A stretch of 64,000 nucleotides of DNA from positions 7,626,001-7,690,000 of the forward strand of contig NZ_CP108046.1 in the NCBI RefSeq assembly GCF_041435115.1, read 5' to 3'. Position numbers and translations under genes: made by a program. Shown here piece after piece: positions 18,196 through 27,729 of the stretch; position 1 is the stretch's first letter; every line of letters begins with the position of its first letter. The DNA is from Streptomyces sp. NBC_00289 (lineage in GTDB: Bacteria > Actinomycetota > Actinomycetes > Streptomycetales > Streptomycetaceae). The notes beneath the pieces are model-generated. The model was not told where the DNA came from and ran no database searches. It saw only the letters and a list, made by a program, of their open reading frames with translations.

Positions 18196-18969
18196 CTACT
18201 CCCAGCGGAAGAACCGGCCGGCCGCCGCCAGCCCCACGACCGCCCACACGGCCAGAATCCCCAGGTCGCCCCAGGGCATCCCGGCCCCGTGCTGCAGGAC
18301 GTCGCGCAGCCCGTCCGACAGCGCCGAGATCGGCAGCAGCCCGAGGACGTCCTGCGCCCCGGCCGGGAACCTGTCCAGCGGGACGATGACACCGCCGCCC
18401 ACCAGCAGCAGCAGGAACACCAGGTTCGCGGCGGCCAGCGTGGCCTCCGCCTTGAGCGTGCCCGCCATCAGCAGCCCGAGCCCGGAGAAGGCGGCCGTGC
18501 CGAGGACCAGCAGGAGCAGCACGGCGAACGGGTTGCCGTGCGGCGACCAGCCGAGCGCGAAGGCGATCACCGTCAGCAGGATCACCTGGAAGACCTCCGT
18601 GACCAGCACGGACGCCGTCTTGGCGGTCATCAGGCCCCAGCGGGGGAGCGGGGAGGAGGCGAGCCGTTTCAGGACGCCGTACCGGCGCTCGAAGCCGGTA
18701 GCGATGGCCTGCCCGGTGAACGCCGTGGACATCACGGCGAGCGCGAGGATGCCGGGGGCCAGGAAGTCGACGGCCTCGCCCGCTCCGGTGTCGACGATGT
18801 CCACCGAGCTGAAGAGGGCCAGCAGCAGGGTGGGGATGACCACGGTCAGCAGCAACTGCTCGCCGTTGCGCAGCAGCATCTTCGTCTCGAGCGCGGCCTG
18901 GGCCGCGATCATGCGGGGGAGGGGCGCCGCCCCCGGCGCGGGGGTGTAGGTGCCGGCGGAGGTGGTCAC
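18196..18969 (-). CDS. ABC-2 type exporter permease
   Basis: 257 aa, six hydrophobic segments, with the ABC-2 family features FERRYGVLKRLASSPLPRW (cytoplasmic connecting helix) and VGGGVIVPLDRFPAGAQDVLGLLPISALSDGLRD near the C-terminus. It forms the membrane part of the exporter whose ATPase is encoded 88 bp upstream on the same strand. The substrate could be a lipid or drug; location next to ctaA is the usual Streptomyces arrangement and does not prove a role in haem handling. Confidence 0.9.
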   Translation of the reverse strand: MTTSAGTYTPAPGAAPLPRMIAAQAALETKMLLRNGEQLLLTVVIPTLLLALFSSVDIVDTGAGEAVDFLAPGILALAVMSTAFTGQAIATGFERRYGVLKRLASSPLPRWGLMTAKTASVLVTEVFQVILLTVIAFALGWSPHGNPFAVLLLLVLGTAAFSGLGLLMAGTLKAEATLAAANLVFLLLLVGGGVIVPLDRFPAGAQDVLGLLPISALSDGLRDVLQHGAGMPWGDLGILAVWAVVGLAAAGRFFRWE

Positions 18970-19057
18970 GGGCGCACCTCCCTGCCGGCGAGCTCCGGGC
19001 CGTGTCCTTCCGGGAGACAGCTCCCGGACCCCCGGCCGATGTCCGTGCCTGCCGGGA

Positions 19058-19981
19058 TCATGAACGCAACTCCTTGCCGGTGAGCTCCAGAAAGACGTCT
19101 TCGAGGGTGTGCCGCTCGACGGAGATCTTCTCCGGCATCACCCCGTGCTGCGCGCACCAGGACGCGACCGTGGCGAGCAGCTGCGGGTCGACCTTGCCGA
19201 CGACGCGGTACGAGCCGGGCGTCAGTTCGGCGGCCGTGCAGTCCGCGGGGAGTGCCTTGAGCAGCGATCCGACGTCCAGACCGGGCCGGCCGATGAAGCG
19301 GAGTGTGTTCTCCGCGCCGCCGCGGCACAGTTCCTCCGGGGAGCCCTGGGCGATGACCCGGCCCGCGTCGATGATCGCGACATCGTCGGCGAGTTGCTCC
19401 GCCTCGTCCATGTGGTGGGTGGTGAGGATCACGGAGACACCGTCGGCGCGCAGGTCGCGCACGAGGTCCCAGGTGGCGTGGCGGGCCTGTGGGTCGAGCC
19501 CGGCGGTCGGTTCGTCCAGGAACACCAGTTCCGGGCGCCCGACCACGGCCATCGCCAGCGCGAGCCGCTGCTGCTGGCCGCCGGAGAGACGGCGGTAGGT
19601 GGTGCGTCCGCAGCTGCCGAGGCCGAGGCGTTCGACCAGGGCGTCCACGTCCAGGGGACGGGCGTGCAGTGTGGCGACGTGCCGGAGCATCTCGTCCGCC
19701 CGAGCGCCCGAGTAGACGCCGCCGGACTGCAGCATCACGCCGATTCTGGGGCGCAGTCCGGCGGACTGCGCGACGGGGTCGAGGCCCAGGACGCGCACCG
19801 TGCCGGCGTCCGGCCTCCGGTACCCCTCGCAGGTCTCGACCGTGGTCGTCTTGCCGGCCCCGTTGGGACCGAGTACCGCGGTCACACCCGCCTGGGCCAC
19901 CAGGTCGAGGCCGTCCACCGCGGTCTTCCTGCCGTACCGCTTCACCAGGGCCTGGACCTGGACCACGGGCTCGCTTCGCAT
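19058..19981 (-). CDS. ABC exporter ATP-binding protein
   Basis: 307 aa. Walker A GPNGAGKTTT, signature RRLSGGQQQRL, Walker B LVFLDEPTAGLDP and the switch histidine in TTHHMDEAEQ are all intact. The extra 80-residue C-terminal domain is typical of DrrA/NatA-like drug or lipid exporters. The start ATG at 19981 begins MRSEPVVQVQ; an upstream extension is GC-shadow sequence. Lies between an AAC(3)-like gene and its permease, all on the minus strand. Confidence 0.93.
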   Translation of the reverse strand: MRSEPVVQVQALVKRYGRKTAVDGLDLVAQAGVTAVLGPNGAGKTTTVETCEGYRRPDAGTVRVLGLDPVAQSAGLRPRIGVMLQSGGVYSGARADEMLRHVATLHARPLDVDALVERLGLGSCGRTTYRRLSGGQQQRLALAMAVVGRPELVFLDEPTAGLDPQARHATWDLVRDLRADGVSVILTTHHMDEAEQLADDVAIIDAGRVIAQGSPEELCRGGAENTLRFIGRPGLDVGSLLKALPADCTAAELTPGSYRVVGKVDPQLLATVASWCAQHGVMPEKISVERHTLEDVFLELTGKELRS

Positions 19982-20012
19982 GGGTCCAGAGTCTAGGTAC
20001 GGCGGTGGGGCC

Positions 20013-20870
20013 TCAGACGTGGGGGTCCCCCCGCTCGAGCGGAGCCGAGAAGGGGGGAGTGTGCGCGATCTCCTCCTCACGGGGCCGGTGCAGGCTCAGC
20101 CACCGCTCGGCGTAGGCCACCGCGTCCGCCACCGGGAACAGCCGCGCTTCGGCCGCGCCGACCTGCCCGCGGAGGACGGGACGGTCCCGTTCGAAGTCGT
20201 GGCCGAGTTCGTCGAACCGTTCGGAGGAGATCGACACCTCGGTCACCACCTCCCAGCCCACCGGTCCCGGCCGTCCCACCCGCACCAGCGGTGACGGGAT
20301 GCGGTACTCGGCCAGGTGGAAGGCGGTGCAGGTGGCGTAGCCCGCGCCCAGCAGCAGGACGCGCGCGCCGAGCGCCTCCAGCCGGGCGAGCGGACTGCGC
20401 TCGCCGAGGCGGCAGTCGGGGGCGTGCTCCCCGACGATCTCCGCCGCGCGCGGCCCGAGCGCCGCGAACGAGGTCTGGGGGTGGGCGCTGCGCAGGGCGC
20501 CCGGCCAGGTCCGTACGGTCTCCGGGACGACGCCGACTCCGCGCGAGGGCGTGACGAGCGGGTCGTAGGCGGGCATCGCGGTGCGGATCGTCGTCCACCA
20601 CTCCTCGGGCACCGGGGGGCTCGTCCACAGAGCCGGGTCCGAGAGGTCGCCGGTCTGGGTGGGGACCACGAGCGTGCCGTCCGGGGCGAGGGCGTCCAGC
20701 AGTCCCCGAACCACCGCGACGGGGCCTCCGCAGACCCAGCCGAGGGAGCTGAGGGAGGAGTGCACGAGGAGGGTCTCGCCCGGCCGTACGCCCAGTTCGC
20801 GCAGCTGCGCGGCCACTGTGCCGCGGGTGACAAGTGGGCCGAGAGGGCCGGTCGGAGGGGGTGTGGACAT
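20013..20870 (-). CDS. AAC(3)-family aminoglycoside N-acetyltransferase-like protein
   Basis: 285 aa. Antibiotic_NAT family: LVTRGTVAAQLRELGVRPGETLLVHSSLSSLGWVCGGPVAVVRGL is the characteristic N-terminal acetyl-CoA region, and HPQTSFAALGPRAAEI with GYATCTAFHLAEY contains the conserved active-site histidines. It uses acetyl-CoA to acylate an amine. In genomes without an aminoglycoside cluster such proteins often act on other amines, so resistance is not assured. The last 13 or so codons and the stop are supplied by a dispersed GC-rich palindromic repeat (20019-20057). The ATPase gene starts 31 bp downstream, so acetyltransferase and exporter may be one operon. Confidence 0.85.
   Translation of the reverse strand: MSTPPPTGPLGPLVTRGTVAAQLRELGVRPGETLLVHSSLSSLGWVCGGPVAVVRGLLDALAPDGTLVVPTQTGDLSDPALWTSPPVPEEWWTTIRTAMPAYDPLVTPSRGVGVVPETVRTWPGALRSAHPQTSFAALGPRAAEIVGEHAPDCRLGERSPLARLEALGARVLLLGAGYATCTAFHLAEYRIPSPLVRVGRPGPVGWEVVTEVSISSERFDELGHDFERDRPVLRGQVGAAEARLFPVADAVAYAERWLSLHRPREEEIAHTPPFSAPLERGDPHV
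20019..20057. repeat. Dispersed palindromic element inside the end of the acetyltransferase gene
   Basis: 39 bp opening with GTGGGGGTCCCCCCG. It aligns at 33 of 39 positions with the reverse complement of 23282-23320 in sufD. The central GGGGGTCCCCC is self-complementary. Here it encodes the C-terminus FSAPLERGDPHV. Confidence 0.75.
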
Positions 20871-20911
20871 GATTCGCGAGTGTTCCCCACGATGCCGTGC
20901 GGCGCCACCGG

Positions 20912-20959
20912 TTTGATCGATCAAAGATCGTCGGCGCAGGTCGGATTAGGTTCACCTAA
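20912..20959. promoter_or_regulatory. Two palindromes between the acetyltransferase and sufR genes
   Basis: TTTGATCGATCAAA (20912-20925) is a perfect 14-bp palindrome 42 bp before the divergent acetyltransferase start. TTAGGT-TC-ACCTAA (20946-20959) is a perfect 6-2-6 inverted repeat upstream of sufR and resembles an iron- or Fe-S-responsive operator. For sufR itself, TTGCCT (20996-21001) and AACAAT (20020 bp offset: 21020-21025) with an 18-bp spacer would give a leaderless transcript at GTG 21032. Confidence 0.5.
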
Positions 20960-21031
20960 GTGATGCAGGGCACCGGCCGCCGATTCGGGCACGGCTTGCC
21001 TGCCCCTGAGGAATTACGCAACAATGGCGTT

Positions 21032-21784
21032 GTGAAAAACGTCGGCGAGGCTCGGGAGACCCCCACGGGGGCCCCGCAGGAGGAGCTCGCGACCGGTGAG
21101 CGCTCGACGCGCAACCGGGTCGCGCGATCCATCCTGGACCACGGGCCGTCGACCGCCACCGAGCTCGCCGGAAGGCTGGGGCTCACCCAGGCGGCCGTAC
21201 GGCGTCATCTCGACGCCCTCGTCGCCGACGACGTCGTGGAGGCACGCGAGCAGCGGGTGTACGGCGCTCGTACGCGCGGCCGTCCCGCCAAGGTCTTCGC
21301 CCTGACGGACTGCGGCCGGGACGCCTTCGACCAGTCCTACGACACGCTCGCCGCGGACGCCCTGCGCTGGATCCAGGAGCGGTTCGGCGGGGACGAGGCC
21401 GTCGTGGCCTTCGCCCGCGCGAGGATCGCCGAGCAGGCCGCCGCCTACCGTACGGCGATCGAGGCCGCCGCCCCCGAGGAGCGCACCGAAGCGCTGGCCA
21501 AGGCCCTGAGCGCGGACGGGTACGCTGCTACGGCGCGCAGCGCCCCCCTCCCGCGAAAAGGTGAGCAGCTCTGCCAGCACCACTGCCCGGTGGCCCATGT
21601 CGCGGAGAAGTTCCCGCAGCTGTGCGAGGCGGAGACCGAGATCTTCTCCCAGCTGCTCGGCACCCACGTCCAGCGGCTGGCGACCATCGCGCACGGCGAC
21701 GGCGTCTGCACGACGTTCATCCCCAAGATTTCCCACACCACCCACAACGCATCTGCAAGCACGGCCGGGAGGAACCCCGCATGA
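21032..21784 (+). CDS. sufR: SufR-type Fe-S cluster-binding transcriptional repressor
   Basis: 250 aa from GTG 21032 (protein MKNVGEARE). The N-terminal winged helix [39 protein letters not shown] binds DNA. The C-terminal half has cysteines in [18 protein letters not shown] and a further one in HGDGVCTTF, the expected ligands of an Fe-S cluster. In actinobacteria this regulator heads the suf operon and represses it when clusters are plentiful. The stop overlaps the sufB start (ATGA), so the repressor is co-translated with its targets. An earlier in-frame GTG/ATG at 20960 would overlap the inverted-repeat operator and is less likely. Confidence 0.93.
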   Translation: MKNVGEARETPTGAPQEELATGERSTRNRVARSILDHGPSTATELAGRLGLTQAAVRRHLDALVADDVVEAREQRVYGARTRGRPAKVFALTDCGRDAFDQSYDTLAADALRWIQERFGGDEAVVAFARARIAEQAAAYRTAIEAAAPEERTEALAKALSADGYAATARSAPLPRKGEQLCQHHCPVAHVAEKFPQLCEAETEIFSQLLGTHVQRLATIAHGDGVCTTFIPKISHTTHNASASTAGRNPA

Positions 21785-23202
21785 CTCTCCCCACGGAGAC
21801 TGCCCACCCCGAGCTCGAGGGCCTGGGCAAGTACGAATACGGCTGGGCCGACTCCGACACAGCCGGTGCCTCTGCCAAGCGCGGCATCAACGAGGACGTC
21901 GTCCGGGACATCTCCGCGAAGAAGAACGAGCCGGAGTGGATGACCAAGCTCCGTCTCAAGGGTCTGCGTCTCTTCGAGAAGAAGCCCATGCCGAACTGGG
22001 GCTCGGACCTGTCGGGCATCGACTTCGACAACATCAAGTACTTCGTCCGTTCCACGGAGAAGCAGGCGGAGTCCTGGGAGGACCTGCCCGAGGACATCAA
22101 GAACACGTACGACAAGCTCGGCATCCCCGAGGCGGAGAAGCAGCGCCTCGTCGCCGGTGTCGCGGCCCAGTACGAGTCCGAGGTCGTCTACCACCAGATC
22201 CGCGAGGACCTGGAGGAGCAGGGCGTCATCTTCCTCGACACCGACACCGCGCTGAAGCAGCACCCGGAGCTCTTCAAGGAGTACTTCGGGACCGTCATCC
22301 CCGTCGGCGACAACAAGTTCGCGTCGCTGAACTCGGCGGTGTGGTCGGGTGGCTCCTTCATCTACGTGCCGAAGGGCGTGCAGGTCGAGATCCCGCTCCA
22401 GGCCTACTTCCGGATCAACACGGAGAACATGGGCCAGTTCGAGCGGACCCTGATCATCGTCGACGAGGGCGCCTACGTGCACTACGTCGAGGGTTGTACG
22501 GCCCCGATCTACAAGTCCGACTCGCTGCACTCCGCGGTCGTCGAGATCATCGTCAAGAAGAACGCCCGCTGCCGTTACACGACCATCCAGAACTGGTCGA
22601 ACAACGTCTACAACCTGGTCACCAAGCGCGCCGTGGCGTACGAGGGCGCGACCATGGAGTGGATCGACGGCAACATCGGCTCCAAGGTGACGATGAAGTA
22701 CCCGGCCGTCTACCTGATGGGCGAGCACGCCAAGGGCGAGACCCTGTCCATCGCCTTCGCGGGCGAGGGGCAGCACCAGGACGCCGGCTCCAAGATGGTC
22801 CACATGGCGCCGAACACCTCCTCCAACATCGTGTCGAAGTCCGTGGCGCGCGGTGGCGGCCGTACGTCCTACCGCGGTCTCGTCGAGATCGGCGAGGGCG
22901 CCCACGGCTCGAAGTCCAACGTGCTCTGCGACGCGCTGCTCGTCGACACCATCTCCCGCTCGGACACGTACCCCTACGTGGACGTCCGTGAGGACGACGT
23001 GTCCATGGGGCACGAGGCGACCGTCTCCAAGGTCAGCGACGACCAGCTCTTCTACCTGATGAGCCGTGGCATGACCGAGTTCGAGGCGATGGCGATGATC
23101 GTGCGTGGCTTCGTCGAGCCGATCGCGAAGGAACTCCCCATGGAGTACGCCCTCGAACTCAACCGGCTGATCGAGCTGCAGATGGAAGGCGCGGTCGGCT
23201 GA
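21781..23202 (+). CDS. sufB: Fe-S cluster assembly scaffold SufB
   Basis: 473 aa, typical length. Core of the SufBCD scaffold that assembles Fe-S clusters in the cytoplasm. [30 protein letters not shown] and the C-terminal [36 protein letters not shown] are diagnostic. No intein is present, unlike the mycobacterial homologue. Start ATG 21781 overlaps the sufR stop. Confidence 0.97.
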   Translation: MTLPTETAHPELEGLGKYEYGWADSDTAGASAKRGINEDVVRDISAKKNEPEWMTKLRLKGLRLFEKKPMPNWGSDLSGIDFDNIKYFVRSTEKQAESWEDLPEDIKNTYDKLGIPEAEKQRLVAGVAAQYESEVVYHQIREDLEEQGVIFLDTDTALKQHPELFKEYFGTVIPVGDNKFASLNSAVWSGGSFIYVPKGVQVEIPLQAYFRINTENMGQFERTLIIVDEGAYVHYVEGCTAPIYKSDSLHSAVVEIIVKKNARCRYTTIQNWSNNVYNLVTKRAVAYEGATMEWIDGNIGSKVTMKYPAVYLMGEHAKGETLSIAFAGEGQHQDAGSKMVHMAPNTSSNIVSKSVARGGGRTSYRGLVEIGEGAHGSKSNVLCDALLVDTISRSDTYPYVDVREDDVSMGHEATVSKVSDDQLFYLMSRGMTEFEAMAMIVRGFVEPIAKELPMEYALELNRLIELQMEGAVG

Positions 23203-23262
23203 GACCCGCCCTCCACATCCAGCCAGCGAAACCTGACGTAGGAAGAGAGCAGACCGACAGCC

Positions 23263-24480
23263 ATGGCTGAGGCTCAGAACCCCCCCACCCTCGAATCCGC
23301 TCGGGCGGGGGGACCCCCACCGGTGGGATCCACCACCGCCGGCCAGATCGCGGTGGCCGCCGAGTCGACCGTCGCGACGCGCATGAGCGCGCCGCCCTCC
23401 TTCGACGTGTCGGACTTCCCGGTCCCGCACGGCCGCGAGGAGGAGTGGCGGTTCACCCCGCTGGAGCGCCTGCGCGGCCTGCACGACGGCACCGCCGCCG
23501 CGACCGGCGAGGGCGTGAAGGTCGACATCCAGGCCCCCGAGGGCGTCACCGTCGAGACCGTCGGCCGTGACGACGCGCGCATCGGCAGGGCCGGCACCCC
23601 GGTGGACCGCGTCGCCGCCCAGGCGTACTCGGCGTTCGAGAAGGCCGGTGTGGTCTCCGTCCCCAAGGAGACGGTGCTCACCGAGCCGATCCGTATCGCC
23701 GTGCACGGCCAGGGCGGGGTCGCCTACGGCCACCAGGTCATCGAGCTGGGAGCCTTCGCCGAGGCCGTCGTCGTCATCGACCACACCGGTGACGCGGTAC
23801 TCGCCGCCAACGTCGACTACCTCCTGGGCGACGGCGCCAAGCTGACCGTCGTCTCGGTGCAGGACTGGGACGACAAGGCCGTGCACGTGGCCCAGCACAA
23901 CGCGCTGATCGGCCGGGACGCCACCTTCAAGTCGTTCGTGGTCACCTTCGGCGGCGACCTCGTGCGCCTCCACCCGCGCGTCGCCTACGCCGGTCCCGGT
24001 GGCGAGGCCGAGCTCTTCGGCCTGTACTTCACGGACGCGGGCCAGCACCAGGAGCACCGCCTCCTGGTCGACCACAACGAGCCGCACTGCAAGTCCAACG
24101 TCGCCTACAAGGGCGCGCTCCAGGGCGAGGGCGCGCACGCGGTGTGGATCGGTGACGTGCTCATCGAGGCCAAGGCCGAGGGCACCGACACCTACGAGAT
24201 GAACCGCAACCTGGTGCTGACCGACGGCGCCCGGGTCGACTCGGTGCCGAACCTGGAGATCGAGACCGGCGAGATCGTCGGCGCCGGTCACGCCTCCGCC
24301 ACCGGCCGCTTCGACGACGAGCAGCTCTTCTACCTGATGGCCCGCGGCATCCCCGCCGACGACGCACGCCGCCTGGTGGTCCGCGGCTTCTTCGCCGAAC
24401 TCGTCCAGCAGATCGGCGTCGCCGACATCCAGGAGCGCCTCCTCGTCAGGATCGACGAGGAGCTGGAGGCGTCGGTCTGA
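23263..24480 (+). CDS. sufD: Fe-S cluster assembly protein SufD, with a repeat-derived N-terminal insert
   Basis: 405 aa. Pairs with SufB; VKVDIQAPEGVTVETVG leads into the beta-helix, and the C-terminal DEQLFYLMARGIPADDARRLVVRGFFAELVQQI parallels SufB. Residues about 7-20 (PPTLESARAGGPPP) are encoded by a 39-bp dispersed palindromic repeat (23282-23320) that also occurs in the acetyltransferase gene. They interrupt an otherwise ordinary N-terminus, so this copy appears to have inserted in frame and been tolerated. Ribosome-binding site GGAAGAGAG lies upstream of ATG 23263. Confidence 0.95.
   Translation: MAEAQNPPTLESARAGGPPPVGSTTAGQIAVAAESTVATRMSAPPSFDVSDFPVPHGREEEWRFTPLERLRGLHDGTAAATGEGVKVDIQAPEGVTVETVGRDDARIGRAGTPVDRVAAQAYSAFEKAGVVSVPKETVLTEPIRIAVHGQGGVAYGHQVIELGAFAEAVVVIDHTGDAVLAANVDYLLGDGAKLTVVSVQDWDDKAVHVAQHNALIGRDATFKSFVVTFGGDLVRLHPRVAYAGPGGEAELFGLYFTDAGQHQEHRLLVDHNEPHCKSNVAYKGALQGEGAHAVWIGDVLIEAKAEGTDTYEMNRNLVLTDGARVDSVPNLEIETGEIVGAGHASATGRFDDEQLFYLMARGIPADDARRLVVRGFFAELVQQIGVADIQERLLVRIDEELEASV
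23282..23320. repeat. Dispersed palindromic element inside sufD
   Basis: Reverse complement of 23282-23320 matches 33 of 39 bases of the element at 20019-20057, including the identical opening GTGGGGGTCCCCCCG. Being a multiple of three in length, it keeps the sufD frame open. Confidence 0.75.
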
Positions 24481-24809
24481 TGACTGTCCCCTCGACGTTC
24501 CAACGCGCCTGCGGGCTGGGCGAGCTGGAGGAGGACACCCCGAAACGGGTGGAACTCGACGGCACGCCTGTCTCGATCGTGAAGACCCAGGGGGAGGTGT
24601 TCGCGATCAACGACATCTGCTCGCACGCGAACGTCTCGCTCTCCGAGGGCGAGGTGGAGGACTGTCAGATCGAGTGCTGGCTGCACGGCTCCAGCTTCGA
24701 CCTCCGCACCGGCAAACCGTCCGGCCTGCCCGCGACGCGCCCCGTCCCCGTATACCCCGTAAAGATCGAAGGGGACGATGTGCTCGTCTCCCTCACCCAG
24801 GAGTCCTGA
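24480..24809 (+). CDS. Rieske-type [2Fe-2S] ferredoxin of the suf operon
   Basis: 109 aa. The Rieske ligands are complete: C-x-H in CSHANVSLSEGEVEDCQIEC and C-x2-H in CWLHGSSFDLRTG. Length and sequence match the small NirD/BphA3-like ferredoxins that sit between sufD and sufC in actinobacteria. It may donate electrons or accept clusters during Suf assembly; the exact role is not established. Start overlaps the sufD stop by one base (TGATG). Confidence 0.92.
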   Translation: MTVPSTFQRACGLGELEEDTPKRVELDGTPVSIVKTQGEVFAINDICSHANVSLSEGEVEDCQIECWLHGSSFDLRTGKPSGLPATRPVPVYPVKIEGDDVLVSLTQES

Positions 24810-24816
24810 GGCACCC

Positions 24817-25577
<761 letters not shown>

Positions 25578-25581
<4 letters not shown>

Positions 25582-26834
25582 CACAGCTGCCGGGCCTCCT
25601 CGACACCGAGGCGATCCGCAAGGACTTCCCCATCCTGGACCGTCAGGTCCACGACGGTAAGAAGCTGGTGTACCTGGACAACGCGGCGACCTCGCAGAAG
25701 CCGCGCCAGGTGCTGGACGCTCTCAGTGACTACTACGAGCGCTACAACGCCAACGTCCACCGCGGTGTGCATGTGCTCGCCGAGGAGGCCACGGCGCTGT
25801 ACGAGGGCGCGCGCGACAAGGTCGCCGCGTTCGTGAACGCGCCGAGCCGCGACGAGGTGATCTTCACCAAGAACGCCTCCGAGTCGCTCAACCTCGTGGC
25901 CAACATGCTCGGCTGGGCCGACGAGCCCTACCGGGTCGACCACGAGACCGAGATCGTCATCACCGAGATGGAGCACCACTCCAACATCGTGCCGTGGCAG
26001 CTGCTGGCGCAGCGCACGGGCGCGAAGCTGCGGTGGTTCGGTCTGACGGACGACGGCCGGCTGGACCTGTCCAACATCGACGAGGTCATCACGGAGAAGA
26101 CGAAGATCGTCTCCTTCGTCCTGGTGTCCAACATCCTCGGTACGGTCAACCCGGTCGAGGCGATAGTGCGCCGCGCGCAGGAGGTCGGTGCGCTGGTCTG
26201 CATCGACGCCTCGCAGGCCGCGCCGCACATGCCGCTGGACGTACAGGCACTGCAGGCCGACTTCGTGGCCTTCACCGGTCACAAGATGTGCGGCCCGACG
26301 GGCATCGGTGTCCTCTGGGGCCGGCAGGAACTGCTCGAGGACCTCCCCCCGTTCCTGGGCGGCGGCGAGATGATCGAGACGGTGTCGATGCACTCGTCGA
26401 CCTACGCTCCCGCTCCCCACAAGTTCGAGGCGGGCACGCCTCCGATCGCGCAGGCGGTCGGTCTCGGCGCGGCGATCGACTACCTCGACGCGATCGGCAT
26501 GGACAAGATCCTCGCCCACGAGCACGCCCTCACCGAGTACGCGGTGCGGAAGCTCGGCGAGGTCCCCGACCTGCGGATCATCGGCCCGACCACGGCCGAG
26601 GACCGGGGCGCGGCGATCTCCTTCACGCTCGGGGACATCCACCCGCACGACGTCGGCCAGGTCCTCGACGAGCAGGGCATCGCGGTCCGGGTGGGCCACC
26701 ACTGCGCCCGCCCCGTGTGCCTGCGCTACGGAATTCCTGCGACCACGCGAGCGTCGTTCTATCTGTACTCCACGCCGGCCGAGATCGACGCGCTGGTCGA
26801 CGGCCTGGAGCACGTACGGAACTTCTTCGGCTGA
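25578..26834 (+). CDS. sufS: Cysteine desulfurase SufS
   Basis: 418 aa, GTG start overlapping the sufC stop. PLP enzyme that removes sulfur from cysteine as an enzyme-bound persulfide. The PLP-lysine is in FTGHKMCGPTGIG, and the persulfide-forming cysteine lies in RVGHHCARPVCLRYG near the C-terminus. The group II (SufS) type is shown by the short active-site loop and by the neighbouring sufU partner. Confidence 0.96.
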
Positions 26835-26853
26835 CGGACGGGATGACGACCAC

Positions 26854-27327
26854 ATGAAGCTGGACTCGATGTACCAGGAAGTCATCCTGGATCACTACAA
26901 GCACCCGCACGGACGTGGTCTGAGGGACGGCGACGCCGAGGTGCACCATGTGAACCCGACGTGCGGCGACGAGATCACGCTCCGCGTGAAGTACGACGGC
27001 ACGACGATCGAGGACGTCTCCTACGAGGGACAGGGCTGTTCCATCAGCCAGGCCTCCGCCTCCGTGCTGAACGAACTCCTCGTCGGCAAGGACCTGGCGC
27101 AGGCCCAGAAGATCCAGGAGACCTTCCTGGAGCTGATGCAGTCCAAGGGCAGGATCGAGCCCGACGACGCGATGGAGGAGGTGCTGGAGGACGCGGTCGC
27201 GTTCGCCGGTGTCTCCAAGTACCCGGCGCGGGTGAAGTGCGCCCTCCTGAGCTGGATGGCGTGGAAGGACGCGACGGCCCAGGCCCTGGGCGGAGCCGAA
27301 GCCGAAGCCGAAAGGAAGACGGCATGA
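26854..27327 (+). CDS. sufU: Zinc-dependent sulfur acceptor SufU
   Basis: 157 aa. U-type protein with three conserved cysteines in NPTCGDE, GQGCSIS and ARVKCALL that in SufU proteins bind zinc and exchange it for the SufS persulfide. It starts 19 bp after sufS and its stop overlaps the sufT start (ATGA). The 15-residue Glu/Ala-rich tail is unremarkable. Confidence 0.95.
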   Translation: MKLDSMYQEVILDHYKHPHGRGLRDGDAEVHHVNPTCGDEITLRVKYDGTTIEDVSYEGQGCSISQASASVLNELLVGKDLAQAQKIQETFLELMQSKGRIEPDDAMEEVLEDAVAFAGVSKYPARVKCALLSWMAWKDATAQALGGAEAEAERKTA

Positions 27328-27656
27328 GCGAGACCGTTGAGATGAAGCCGGCCTCGGAGGAGGAAGTCCGCGAGGCGCTGTACGACGTCGTCGACCCCGA
27401 ACTGGGCATCGACGTCGTCAACCTCGGCCTGATCTACGGCATCCACATCGACGACGCGAACATCGCGACGATCGACATGACCCTGACCTCGGCGGCCTGT
27501 CCGCTGACCGACGTCATCGAGGACCAGGCCAAGTCCGCCACGGACGGCCTGGTCAACGAGCTGCGCATCAACTGGGTCTGGATGCCGCCGTGGGGACCCG
27601 ACAAGATCACGGACGACGGGCGCGAGCAGCTGCGCGCGCTCGGGTTCAACGTCTGA
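27324..27656 (+). CDS. sufT: MIP18/DUF59-family Fe-S maturation protein SufT
   Basis: 110 aa. The family signature DVVDPELGIDVVNLGLIYGI and the cysteine in TSAACPLTDVIEDQA are present. SufT homologues assist late steps of cluster delivery to target enzymes. It is the last gene of the suf operon; a very strong hairpin follows immediately. Confidence 0.93.
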   Translation: MSETVEMKPASEEEVREALYDVVDPELGIDVVNLGLIYGIHIDDANIATIDMTLTSAACPLTDVIEDQAKSATDGLVNELRINWVWMPPWGPDKITDDGREQLRALGFNV

Positions 27657-27663
27657 GAGATCT

Positions 27664-27721
27664 CCGGAACACGTGAGAGCGGCGGCACCCTGACGGGTGC
27701 CGCCGCTCTCACGTGTTCCGG
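27664..27721. terminator. 27-bp perfect bidirectional terminator
   Basis: Arms 27664-27690 and 27695-27721 are fully complementary around the loop TGAC. It sits 7 bp after sufT and 8 bp before the stop of the convergent AbfB gene, so it can terminate both transcripts. Confidence 0.9.
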
Positions 27722-27729
27722 TCGGGTGG

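Noticed and set aside
18196..20870. An aminoglycoside resistance island
   Set aside because: An AAC(3)-like protein and an exporter are adjacent, but no biosynthetic or mobile genes accompany them and composition matches the surroundings.
20946..20959. A canonical IdeR/DmdR iron box
   Set aside because: Arms match but total length is 14, not 19 bp, so it is listed only as a candidate operator.
21445..24291. A very long minus-strand open frame opposite sufB-sufD
   Set aside because: It is a GC-bias shadow: it lacks homology-like composition and is exactly opposite well conserved genes.
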